DNA of 18,262 bases, taken from positions 1 through 18,262 of the forward strand of contig CAVQRC010000013.1 of the NCBI GenBank assembly GCA_963715045.1, read 5' to 3'. Shown here piece after piece: positions 1 through 6,910 of this stretch. Within the stretch, counting starts at the first letter, position 1. The number at the start of each line of letters is the position of its first letter. The notes under the pieces are model-generated. The model was not told the origin of the DNA. It saw only the letters and a program-made list of their open reading frames with translations, and did no database searches. Source of the DNA: CAVQRC01 sp963715045 (GTDB lineage: Bacteria; Planctomycetota; Planctomycetia; Pirellulales; Lacipirellulaceae). The translations under genes were made by a program, and so were the position numbers.

Positions 1-36
1 CGCGGCGAGGACGGGACATGCCACGGCGGCGACTGG

Positions 37-962
37 TCACCGGCGAGCCTGGTTCGCCCCGGACCGACGCGCCGTGAATCGTGCTCGGCGGCCGATCCCC
101 CCGCGACCAGACACAGCGTCGCAAGCGAAAACGTCGTCGGTTCCGGAATGAAGCCCTCGCGGGTAAACGTGATCGTGCCGAGCGGTCTTGGTCCGATCAG
201 TTGGCCCGACAACTCGGTCACGAGACCGATGGGCTGGCGTGGATCCGTCGTTGGTCCAAACCGCTCAAACGAGTTCCCACTTCGAGTTCCCGCGTCGTAG
301 GCAAACAGTTCCGCAACGATTCGATTCTCCCATTGCCCATCCACGCGGAGCGACAGACTGTCGACACCTGTGAACCAATCGGGAGAAGGCGCCACCTCCG
401 AGACCAGGGTGACAAAGGAGAAGTCTTCGTGGACTTCGATCTCGAAGCTGTGGGGCCCGCATTGCGGCGCGGTCGTCTGATCACCGCAAAACCAGTGTGG
501 CTCGTTGATTAAGCTGTACGCGGTGCCCGAAATGATCTCGGCCTGAACTTCGTCGCGGAGGACTAACGTCAAGCCGGTCTCGGCCATCTGCACGATGCCG
601 GGGCTGGCCAGCGTGCCGGGTTCCCACAAATCGATCTCGTCATTGTGAGTCGCTCCCGCGAGCCAGGAAAAGTGACCATCCGTCGGGTACGCACCAGGAT
701 GGGTGTCGGCACTCCAGGAGATATCGACTTCGACAACATACGATTCGATTTCGCCGCCGATCGGGATTTGGGCCGCCTCGGCAGGCACCGTGATCGGCAG
801 CACCAGCACGCTGAACAAGACGGCTGCCCGGTGGAACGCGTGCGACGTGGATTGGGCAGGGCCCGGTTTGTGGGGACCGCTTCGATGGCTGAAATGATGG
901 TGTCGACCGGGTCGCCCATACGCGGTCGGCTGCTTCCAGGAAGCATCGGGTTGAGGGCTCAT
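37..962 (-). CDS. Exported F-spondin-domain protein with PEP-CTERM tail (one frameshift near the C-terminus)
   Basis: The minus-strand frame from the ATG at 962 is open for about 287 codons. Residues 46-64 are hydrophobic and look like a signal peptide ending near AEAA, after an unusually long Arg/His-rich n-region, so the true start could differ. Residues about 75-265 read as a Spondin_N domain: ISWSADTHP (81-89), HFSWLAGATHN (97-107), LWEPGTLASPG (112-122), SPDWFTGVDSL (193-203) and YDAGTRSGNSFE (222-233) match the equivalent blocks of animal F-spondin and mindin. IPEPTTFSL (272-280) is a PEP-CTERM sorting motif, so the protein is probably exported and processed by an exosortase-like system. 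As written, the frame passes the motif and runs off the window at base 1. Adding one base to the C6 run at 97-102 gives a short Arg-rich tail (I-G-R-R-A-R...) and a TGA at 37-39, the expected PEP-CTERM ending, for 308 residues. A possible Shine-Dalgarno AAAGG lies about 10 bases before the ATG. Ligand unknown. Confidence 0.8.
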
Positions 963-983
963 TCTGCAAAGACCTTTCGAGGG

Positions 984-1019
984 AATATGCGGAGGTTTTC
1001 GTTCCCCCCCGCGCATATT
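984..1019 (-). promoter_or_regulatory. Inverted repeat in the spondin gene leader
   Basis: AATATGCG (984-991) and CGCATATT (1012-1019) are perfect reverse complements separated by 20 bases, 22 to 57 bases upstream of the spondin ATG at 962. The position suits an operator or a 5' leader hairpin close to the putative Shine-Dalgarno at about 973-977. No function is shown by the sequence alone. Confidence 0.35.
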
Positions 1020-1315
1020 TCGAGCGAGGACGGCTGCCGGTCAGCGCGCAACGCGGACGCAATGCAAACGACCTGTCGATCGCGGGGTGAGAAGAGAGAA
1101 CAACGACTTCAATGAAACGGGCGGCAGTGAAAGAGGCACGCAGCGGCGTGCGCAGACTACCTAGAAGTTCCGAGTCACGGGATCAGAGCCCTTGAAAGCC
1201 GCATTCAGCAGAGTAAATGGTACGAACTGGTGCAATGAGACCAACCAACTGGGGCACAATAGACCAATTTGAACGCCGGCCGTCAAGCGATTTGCGGCGG
1301 GAGGGGAAAAAAAGG

Positions 1316-1343
1316 GGTCGGGGGTCAGGGGGCAGGGGTCAGG
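1316..1343. repeat. GGGGTCA-type heptamer repeat
   Basis: Degenerate tandem copies of a G-rich heptamer (GGGTCAG/GGGGCAG). The complementary form recurs at 4366-4386 as CCCTGACCCCTGACCCC. It is intergenic and resembles the short heptamer tandem repeats (STRR) described in some bacteria. Confidence 0.5.
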
Positions 1344-1423
1344 ATCCGCAAGGAACGCAGACAGCCTCCCAGCCTCCGGATGCAGGAGCGGGCTTGTTTG
1401 CGTCGCTGAAGCGGCCCAGCTTC

Positions 1424-1471
1424 GAATGACGAAGGACGAATGACTAGGGAATTGGCCGATGACGAATTCCC
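1424..1471. repeat. AATGACGA-type short repeat block
   Basis: Degenerate copies of AATGACG/AAGGACG/AATGACT followed by GATGACGAATTCC. A related block lies at 15686-15732, beside the ManA-like remnant. Confidence 0.5.
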
Positions 1472-1585
1472 AACGGAAAGTGGCCTTCAAGTGCGCTTAT
1501 CTGCCTGGAGCCAGACCTAAGCTGACCGACCTTGGTCGAATCGCTAACGAATTGCTGCACGAGGTCGATCCTCCGCAACTGCCTT

Positions 1586-1656
1586 CCTCCAGCCTCCAGC
1601 CTCCAGCCTCCAGCCTCCAGCCTCCAACCTGCTAGCCTCCAGCCTCCAGCCTCCAC
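1586..1656. repeat. CTCCAGC heptamer tandem repeat
   Basis: About eight near-perfect copies of CTCCAGC, interrupted at 1625-1635 by CAACCTGCTAG. The block sits immediately downstream of the hydrolase stop codon (1664-1666 on the minus strand). It is period 7, so any open frame through it is low complexity. Confidence 0.85.
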
Positions 1657-1663
1657 CGCCCTG

Positions 1664-2491
1664 CTACCGAAGCAGCTTCCACCACCGCCCAATCTGACGC
1701 AGGTGTTCGAGGTGATCTTCGCCTTGATCGCCTGCATAGCCGAACACGTAGAAGTTTCCCCGTCTGGCCCGCGTCACCAATTGCAACGGAAGTGGGCATC
1801 CCTCCTCGACCTGCTCACGTTCGATGCCGACGACGCGGAGCAGGTCGTTGGCCGTATCGACCGTGCTTGCGTACGGTGTTTCAACCGCAGAATGCGTCAC
1901 GACAAACGTCCGTTGGCCGGCCGCCGCGAGCGTTGCGAATCGGCGGAAGTCACGCATTTGACTGTCCCGCGGTCGTCGTCCAGGGAGGTCTTCCTCGAGG
2001 CTCGCGTAAATCGAATCGGCGGCCACGATTGCCTCGATCCGTTTGAATTGCGTCGGGTCCTTGAGGATTTCTCGCACCGCACCGTAGCCGGCACTGAATG
2101 ACGACAGCCAGATTCGCCCCCAGGGGATGTTCGCGGCAACGCCTTGTTCATCGCGAATCTGTGCGGCCGCGTGATCCAGGATTTTGTTCAGCAGGTGCGG
2201 GTCGTCCTGAAAGGGAGTCGCATACGCTGCCGAGAGCCCTGAGAAATTCACGGTCACCAGCACCGCTTCCAGGTTGGCGTCCGCGAAGTTCTTCGTCGTT
2301 GCCCGCGGCGTGCCGTGAAAGTGAATCAGGACATCAGCTCGCTCGGTCTTCGGCGGCAGATGCCACGCGACGTGTACCGTCCCTCCAGCCAGACGAACGG
2401 AGGGGAATTCCCTTAGCTCCGCCGCTACCAGGGTGGCTGTCACGCCGCTGAACGCGGTCAAGAGAATCGCTGGGAGAGCTGGAGATCGCAT
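1664..2491 (-). CDS. Secreted alpha/beta-hydrolase (esterase-like)
   Basis: A 275-residue protein with an N-terminal signal peptide (MRSPALPAILLTAFSG..., residues 1 to about 24). The ATG at 2491 was chosen over one 56 codons upstream because it puts the signal peptide at the N-terminus and avoids overlapping the lipoprotein gene. Visible alpha/beta-hydrolase features are HFHG at 57-60 (oxyanion-hole type), the nucleophile elbow FSAGYGA with Ser133, a possible acid Asp159 in AADSIY, and a late DHLEH with candidate catalytic His260. The elbow is S-x-S-A-G rather than the strict G-x-S-x-G. Likely role: hydrolysis of an ester or similar bond outside the cytoplasm; substrate unknown. It is the last gene of a minus-strand cluster, 73 bases after the lipoprotein gene, and ends TAG at 1664-1666 beside the CTCCAGC repeat. 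Confidence 0.72.
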   Translation of the reverse strand: MRSPALPAILLTAFSGVTATLVAAELREFPSVRLAGGTVHVAWHLPPKTERADVLIHFHGTPRATTKNFADANLEAVLVTVNFSGLSAAYATPFQDDPHLLNKILDHAAAQIRDEQGVAANIPWGRIWLSSFSAGYGAVREILKDPTQFKRIEAIVAADSIYASLEEDLPGRRPRDSQMRDFRRFATLAAAGQRTFVVTHSAVETPYASTVDTANDLLRVVGIEREQVEEGCPLPLQLVTRARRGNFYVFGYAGDQGEDHLEHLRQIGRWWKLLR

Positions 2492-2564
2492 CGCAGGCAC
2501 CCCCGATCGAGGCGTTGAGCGGACGCTCAGCTTAGTGGTCGCCAGGCCGGTTCCGCGGCAGCTG

Positions 2565-3030
2565 TCATTGCGGCAGAAAAAAGTTGATGGTGTTGGATCC
2601 TGGCTGGACCTCCGCCGTGAGCGGAGACGTCGAGCGCTCGGAATAGGTTTCGGGCACAATCCACTCGAGTCGGGGAAGCGGTCTTTCGGCGGGCCGCTGC
2701 TGAGCCAGCTTGAGTTCTTCTTCGAATGACTTCGGCGCGGCCGGGCCGCCGACCGTGCGGCTCGCAGCGATCGTCACGACGTGGGGCCCCACCTGCGCTC
2801 CATCCCCTTCGTCGAATGTCGTCAACTCATAGCTGCCGTCGCTTTGGATCGCTGCCGTCGCGGGTCGCCCGGTGTCGGGATAGAAGGTGATACGGCCCGC
2901 CGTAACGGCCGCTCCCTCCCAGGTGATTTGCCCGGTTACCGGCGCGATACCCGTATTGCCGCCGCAGCCGGCAAGCAAGGCCAGTACCGCAGCCAGCCAG
3001 ATACTGTTCGGGGGGCGTGTAAGCGGGCAC
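2565..3030 (-). CDS. Small lipoprotein with transthyretin/carboxypeptidase-regulatory-like fold (frame broken near the start)
   Basis: The main frame encodes VTGQITWEGAAVTAGRITFYP...GSYELTTF, the beta-sandwich pattern of small planctomycete lipoproteins that often follow DUF1559 genes. The lipobox LLAG-C is clear, but in the raw sequence its frame has no ATG or GTG upstream before a stop. A GTG at 3030 with a strong Shine-Dalgarno (AAAGGA, 5 bases away) is in another frame. Removing one base from the G6 run at 3010-3015 joins them and gives MPAYTPPNSIWLAAVLALLAGC, a good lipoprotein signal peptide with Cys22, in a 154-residue protein. I therefore annotate the GTG start with a one-base frame fault; the alternative is a TTG start at 2978, which would lack most of the signal peptide. 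The gene lies 64 bases after the DUF1559 gene, probably cotranscribed. Role: outer- or inner-membrane lipoprotein of unknown function. Confidence 0.72.
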
Positions 3031-3094
3031 GCAAGTCCTTTCTCGGCCGTCGACTCGACCGGTCTGCTCGGAAACCAAGCTCAATCAACCGAGC

Positions 3095-4072
3095 TCAATA
3101 AGTGGTCGGAATGACGCTGCCCGGATCGATGACCTCGTCTCCAGAACGTGTCGAACCGGCCTGATAGACGCCAAAATCGATGCTTTCAGAAACAAACTCC
3201 ACGTGGCCGTCGACGAAACAGAACTGCGCACCGCCCGGGTGATCGCTGCCGAATGGGGCGTCGTTGGAGTCGTTGTCGGCCATTGGCATGATGCTCGCAT
3301 TCAGCGGGTACTTCATACTCCGCAGACATCTGCCGTAAGACGTTGAATTGACATCGCATCTACCGCTGCTCGGCGGGCAGGCAGCGCCGTGCCACCACGT
3401 TACGGGACCGCCGACATTCGGATTGCCGTAGCCGTCGCCCATTCCCCATTTCGCCGGATGCACGCTCTCACCAACCCCGTACGTCTGGGACGTGCCGTCG
3501 GTCACGTCCGAGAGGCTGTTCCACTTATTGATCACGAACGTCCCGTTGTCGAACACACAGCCCCGCCATCCCCGCCCGGCAAGTTCACGACCTCCCACGA
3601 CCCCGAAGTAGTCGCGGCGATTCGAGAAGCCTTCCCATTCGACGCGGCTGGGGCACTTGTAGATGGCGATGTCGACGTCGATCAGTGTTTGGCCTGCTTC
3701 CGTGTTGAGCCACGCCAGCCAGCCGGTCTCGTGGTCGTAATCCTCTTCGATGATTCCTTCTTCGAAGTACGGCATCAGGGAAATGTACATCGGATTACCG
3801 CGGCAGTCGCCGCCGCAGTTTCCCGGAATACTGATCGCCGAGCCAGCCGGCAGCGTGTCAAACGCGCTGTGGTAATTCTGCAACGCCAACCCGATCTGGG
3901 TGAGGTGCCCCTGGCAACTCATCCGCCGGGCAGCCTCGCGAGCACTCTGGACAGCCGGCAGCAGCAAGGCGACCAGCACTCCGATGATCGCGATCACCAC
4001 GAGCAATTCGACGAGCGTAAAACCACGCCATGTCCGGTGGGGTACTAGAGGTATCGAGCGCTTCGTCGGCAT
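3095..4072 (-). CDS. DUF1559 family protein with type IV pilin-like N-terminus
   Basis: A 325-residue protein. Residues about 17-36 carry the prepilin cleavage and methylation motif G-FTLVELLVVIAIIG, followed by a hydrophobic helix ending VALLLPAVQSAREAARR, the hallmark of the large DUF1559 (SBP_bac_10-like) family expanded in planctomycetes. The C-terminus has the family signature DHPGGAQFCFVDGHVEFV. Several cysteines in the middle (NCGGDCRGN, ACPPSSGRCD) probably form disulfides. The start is the ATG at 4072, since the type-III-like signal must be near the N-terminus. These proteins are probably processed by a prepilin peptidase and displayed outside the cell as pseudopilins; individual roles are unknown. 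It is the first gene of the DUF1559-lipoprotein-hydrolase cluster. Confidence 0.93.
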   Translation of the reverse strand: MPTKRSIPLVPHRTWRGFTLVELLVVIAIIGVLVALLLPAVQSAREAARRMSCQGHLTQIGLALQNYHSAFDTLPAGSAISIPGNCGGDCRGNPMYISLMPYFEEGIIEEDYDHETGWLAWLNTEAGQTLIDVDIAIYKCPSRVEWEGFSNRRDYFGVVGGRELAGRGWRGCVFDNGTFVINKWNSLSDVTDGTSQTYGVGESVHPAKWGMGDGYGNPNVGGPVTWWHGAACPPSSGRCDVNSTSYGRCLRSMKYPLNASIMPMADNDSNDAPFGSDHPGGAQFCFVDGHVEFVSESIDFGVYQAGSTRSGDEVIDPGSVIPTTY

Positions 4073-4145
4073 CGGGCGGACCTTCGTAATAGCCTTGGGC
4101 AGAGAGGGGCAACCTGGGGGATAGAACTTCCTCTCAAGATTCTAA

Positions 4146-4256
4146 TGGACTAGGGGACGTGGGACTATGGGACTGGGGGACCTGGGACTGGGGACTGTGG
4201 GACCTGGGACATGGGACTCTGGGACACTGGGACACTGGGACGCTGGGACTCTGGGT
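4146..4256. repeat. TGGGACNNN tandem repeat
   Basis: About 13 degenerate copies of a 7-9 base unit (TGGGACACT, TGGGACCTG, TGGGACTCT), the last few being nearly perfect 9-mers. It is intergenic and compositionally unlike its surroundings. Confidence 0.85.
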
Positions 4257-4365
4257 TTGTGAGTTTGCTGGCAAGAAACCGCGGATCGCCCCGAAAAGAT
4301 GCGACAGCGCGAACACCCGAAAGGTCGCATCGCGCCGAGATCCGACACCAAAGTCGCTGCGCACG

Positions 4366-4386
4366 ACCCTGACCCCTGACCCCTGA
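4366..4386. repeat. CCCTGAC heptamer repeat (short)
   Basis: Three tandem copies of a 7-base unit (GACCCTGACCCCTGACCCC). It is the reverse complement of the block at 1316-1343, so the same repeat type occurs on both sides of the DUF1559 cluster. Confidence 0.5.
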
Positions 4387-4485
4387 TTGCCTCGCTGCCC
4401 GCTTGCCGTAAAATGGCGCGCTCTCAGCAACGCCGCGGCCCCTCGACGACCGATCAATGCCCGTTCTCCTGCAGGAGGTGTTCTG

Positions 4486-5868
4486 ATGGATTCTGCTCGA
4501 CGTAACCCGTGGTGCCACATCCCGCTCTGCGTGGGACTGCTGTGTTTGTTTGCTCTCTCCAATCCCGATTGCCGGGCCGACGGTCTGGCCTCGGGGCTGT
4601 GGCGGCTGCTGTCGGGCCAGGCGAGCGAGCCCGCCGAACGGCCCCGGCCGGTGGTTGTGGCGGATGACGCCGCGAAGGTGAGCGATCCGGATCCGGACGC
4701 CACGCACCAGCAGCAGGCGATCATTCCGGTCTACGGAGACGACGCCGGTCCTCAGCAGAAGCTGCACACGATCACGATCGCCCACGACGGACGGATTCTG
4801 GCCGGTGTCGGCTCGAAGCCGGGAGAGATTCGGATCTTTGATCCCGATGGCAAGTACCTCGAGACCTGGAGCGTACCGGTCCAGCCCGATGCGCTGGGGG
4901 TCGCCGAGGACGGTACGGTGCTCGTCGCCGGGAGCGGAGAGTTACTCCGCCTCAGTCCCACGGGCGAGGTCGTGCACAAGAGAACCGCCCCGCACATCGC
5001 CGCCATGGCCGATCGTCTCGACAAGATTCGCGAAGACGTCGCGGCGACCGCCAGGACGCGAGCCCAGGCGATGCGGCGGCAACTCGGTGTGATCGACGAG
5101 CGGATCGAGAAGCTCAAGAACTCCGCGGAAGAACTCTCCCCGCGCGACGAACAGCGGCTGGCAGCCTACGAGCAGCAACGGGAGTCTTATACGCGGATCA
5201 TCGAGCAGAATCCGGACGAATTGACCGAGGAGCAACTGGAAGCACAGGTTCAGGGCGTCCTTCGCCGCAAACAGCGGGTCGCTTCGATCAGCAGTTCCGG
5301 CGACGACGTGTTTGTGGCCTGCGCGGGGGTCGTGGGTTACGGGTACGACGTGTGGCGGCTGAACTCGCAATTCGAGCAGGCGACGACCATTGTCAGCGGC
5401 CTGCGAGGATGCTGTGGACAGATGGATGTCCAGGCCAGCGAAGGCAAGATCTACGTCGCGGAGAATTCCCGGCATCGAGTTTCGAGCTATGACCGTACCG
5501 GCGAGTCGGTGGTGCACTGGGGGCAGGCGAACCGCACCGGGCTGACGGGGTTCGGGAGCTGTTGTAACCCGATGAACGTCGCTTTTGGACCTGGCGGAGA
5601 GGTGTTCACGGCAGAGTCGACCACTGGCCGGATCAAGTGCTACACACCCGAGGGCGAATTGATCGGGCTCGTCGGGAACGTCAAGCTGGTCCCCGGATGC
5701 AAAAACGTCGCGATCGCTGTCAGCCCCACAGGCGATCGCATTTACATGATGGACCTCACGCGTACGCACATCGTGATGCTCAAACGCATTCCGCCGCCTG
5801 AGCCGCAGCCGGATCCGCTCGCGGTGACCGACCCGGCAACGCCAGAGTCGGTTAAGGAAGCTGAATAA
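4486..5868 (+). CDS. Exported NHL-type beta-propeller with Cys-Cys motifs and an internal coiled coil
   Basis: A 460-residue protein. The start is the ATG at 4486, seven bases after a strong AGGAGG (4473-4478); the longer frame from 4387 would bury the signal peptide (residues 1 to about 31). Propeller-like repeats appear at both ends, for example GRILAGVGSKPGEIRIFDPD and GGEVFTAESTTGRIKCYTPE. Residues about 172-265 are a charged Arg/Glu/Gln-rich segment likely to be a coiled coil inserted in the propeller. Two adjacent blades carry vicinal cysteines in equivalent places, GCCGQMDV (C309-C310) and SCCNPMNV (C359-C360), with a single GC-K at 405. These could bind a metal or form redox-active pairs, but I know of no assigned function. 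It precedes the PhnD-like gene by 130 bases on the same strand, so the two probably work together in the periplasm. Confidence 0.78.
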   Translation: MDSARRNPWCHIPLCVGLLCLFALSNPDCRADGLASGLWRLLSGQASEPAERPRPVVVADDAAKVSDPDPDATHQQQAIIPVYGDDAGPQQKLHTITIAHDGRILAGVGSKPGEIRIFDPDGKYLETWSVPVQPDALGVAEDGTVLVAGSGELLRLSPTGEVVHKRTAPHIAAMADRLDKIREDVAATARTRAQAMRRQLGVIDERIEKLKNSAEELSPRDEQRLAAYEQQRESYTRIIEQNPDELTEEQLEAQVQGVLRRKQRVASISSSGDDVFVACAGVVGYGYDVWRLNSQFEQATTIVSGLRGCCGQMDVQASEGKIYVAENSRHRVSSYDRTGESVVHWGQANRTGLTGFGSCCNPMNVAFGPGGEVFTAESTTGRIKCYTPEGELIGLVGNVKLVPGCKNVAIAVSPTGDRIYMMDLTRTHIVMLKRIPPPEPQPDPLAVTDPATPESVKEAE

Positions 5869-5998
5869 GATTGCGTTTCGAGAATCCAGCTGCAGGCGGT
5901 TCTCAAGCGGACGACATCTCGGGAACGACTCGTCTTGTCACCGCGGCAAACAACCCCGCCACGCTTTTACCGGACACCTTCCTTGAGGGCCTTTGCAG

Positions 5999-6910
5999 AT
6001 GCGAAACCGATTTCCAGGCGTGATTGGCAGGATGCTGGCCGCGACGCTGTTGGTAGCTGCCAGTGGGCCGCTGGCCATCGCCGACGAGAGTGTTTCGGCG
6101 AAGACGAAGCCGCTCTCGCTGGTCGTCATGGATCCCCTCGCGGCGCCCCTGTCGTGTCCGTGCGTCGAGGGATATGCCCAACGGAAGTATGAACCGCTCG
6201 CCGAGTTTCTCGCCGCACGCATCGGCCGACCCGTCGAAATCGAATTCGTCGACGCCCTGGCCGAGGCAGCCGAGGCTGGCGGGCGGGCGGATCTGATTAT
6301 CGGTAAGGACTCCGTCGTCCGGGCCGACTGCCAGAAGGCGGGGCACTCCTCAACGCCCCTTGCTGCACTCACGGATCTCAAAGGCGAAACGACCCAGACC
6401 GGTCTGATCGTGGTTGGCAATCGGGATCCTGCGGCAGAGGTCGCCGATCTGGTTGGTTACCGAATTCTATTCGGGCCGGCGGATTGCCAGGAGAAGTACG
6501 CCGCGCCGATCGCGATGCTTCGGGAAGCCGGAGTCGTGGTGCCAGCACAGGTCGAGACATCGGCCGCCTGCAGTGACGGGGCTTGCAAAGTCATCGAACT
6601 CGGCCCAGAGGCCAGAGCGGCCGCCGTGATCTCGAGTTACGCCGCCCCGCTGCTGGAGGGCTGTGGAACGATCAAGAAGGGAGATCTGCGGGTGATCGCC
6701 GAGACCAAACCGGTCCCCTTCATCACGGCATTCGCGACCGACCGGCTTACCCAGCCGCAACGAGTGGCCGTTCGTGACGCCTTACTCGAAGTCGGGCAGC
6801 ATCCGGACCTGTGCCGGGAAATCGAGTCGCTTGTAGGGTTCATCGAAATCGAACCTCCCAAGGTCGACCCTCTCGAGCCCACGACGCGGCAAGTCTCAAA
6901 AAAAAACTGA
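5999..6910 (+). CDS. PhnD-like periplasmic substrate-binding protein, cysteine-rich
   Basis: A 303-residue protein with a signal peptide (residues 1 to about 28, ending PLAIA). The ATG at 5999 follows GAGGG at nine bases; a TTG two codons earlier is possible. The body resembles the PhnD/SsuA/transferrin substrate-binding fold: YEPLAEFLAARIGRPVEIEF near 64-83, ADLIIGKDS near 97-105, LVGYRILFGP near 151-160, and a C-terminal helix of the type seen in phosphonate-binding proteins. It has eight cysteines (53, 55, 111, 163, 191, 196, 222, 272), including CPC and CSDGAC, which is unusual for this fold and suggests disulfides or metal binding. No ABC permease or ATPase gene is nearby, so it may not be a transporter subunit. 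The frame ends at a TGA directly after an A9 tract; a -1 shift there would continue into the PQQ-like propeller. Confidence 0.8.
   Translation: MRNRFPGVIGRMLAATLLVAASGPLAIADESVSAKTKPLSLVVMDPLAAPLSCPCVEGYAQRKYEPLAEFLAARIGRPVEIEFVDALAEAAEAGGRADLIIGKDSVVRADCQKAGHSSTPLAALTDLKGETTQTGLIVVGNRDPAAEVADLVGYRILFGPADCQEKYAAPIAMLREAGVVVPAQVETSAACSDGACKVIELGPEARAAAVISSYAAPLLEGCGTIKKGDLRVIAETKPVPFITAFATDRLTQPQRVAVRDALLEVGQHPDLCREIESLVGFIEIEPPKVDPLEPTTRQVSKKN
6898..6910 (+). promoter_or_regulatory. Candidate -1 frameshift / slippage site
   Basis: The PhnD frame reads TCA AAA AAA AAC TGA. Bases 6901-6907 are the heptamer A AAA AAC in the correct phase for simultaneous -1 tRNA slippage, and the zero-frame stop follows directly. 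A one-base backward shift, or addition of one A by polymerase slippage on the A9 run, gives K-K-L-T-L-R-S-W-N-Q-W-R-G. CGGGGCG (6941-6947) can pair with CGCCCCG (6980-6986) downstream, a possible stimulatory structure with a large loop. An assembly error in the A9 run is the competing explanation. Confidence 0.45.

Larger units (their letters stand above)
963..1663. other. Gene-free stretch with short tandem repeats
   Basis: About 700 bases lie between the spondin gene start and the end of the hydrolase gene. The stretch holds a perfect 8-bp inverted repeat close to the spondin gene, then unremarkable sequence, then three blocks of short degenerate tandem repeats (listed separately). Small open frames here (for example 1161-1490 minus and 1459-1635 plus) read through the repeats and resemble no family I know. 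Confidence 0.6.
4073..4485. other. Divergent intergenic region with tandem repeats
   Basis: This 413-base gap separates the minus-strand DUF1559 cluster from the plus-strand propeller gene and must hold both promoters. Apart from the two repeat blocks listed separately, I see no gene or convincing promoter boxes. Open frames reading here on either strand are repeats of Ser-Pro or Gly-Thr-Trp type produced by the repeat. Confidence 0.55.

Noticed and set aside
1136..1151. Hairpin GCACGC-AGCG-GCGTGC as a terminator
   Set aside because: The 6-bp stem has no T-run, and no gene ends nearby; likely chance in GC-rich sequence.
1459..1635. A 58-codon plus-strand frame beginning MTNSQRKVAFKC
   Set aside because: It begins in one short-repeat block and ends in another, lacks a ribosome site and matches no family I recognise.
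4134..4785. Ser-Pro-rich minus-strand frames over the TGGGACNNN repeat
   Set aside because: The proline/serine pattern is simply the translation of the tandem repeat and the opposite strand of the propeller gene.
4942..5769. A 275-codon open frame antisense to the propeller gene
   Set aside because: It is antisense to a well-supported gene and has no family resemblance; treated as a composition shadow.
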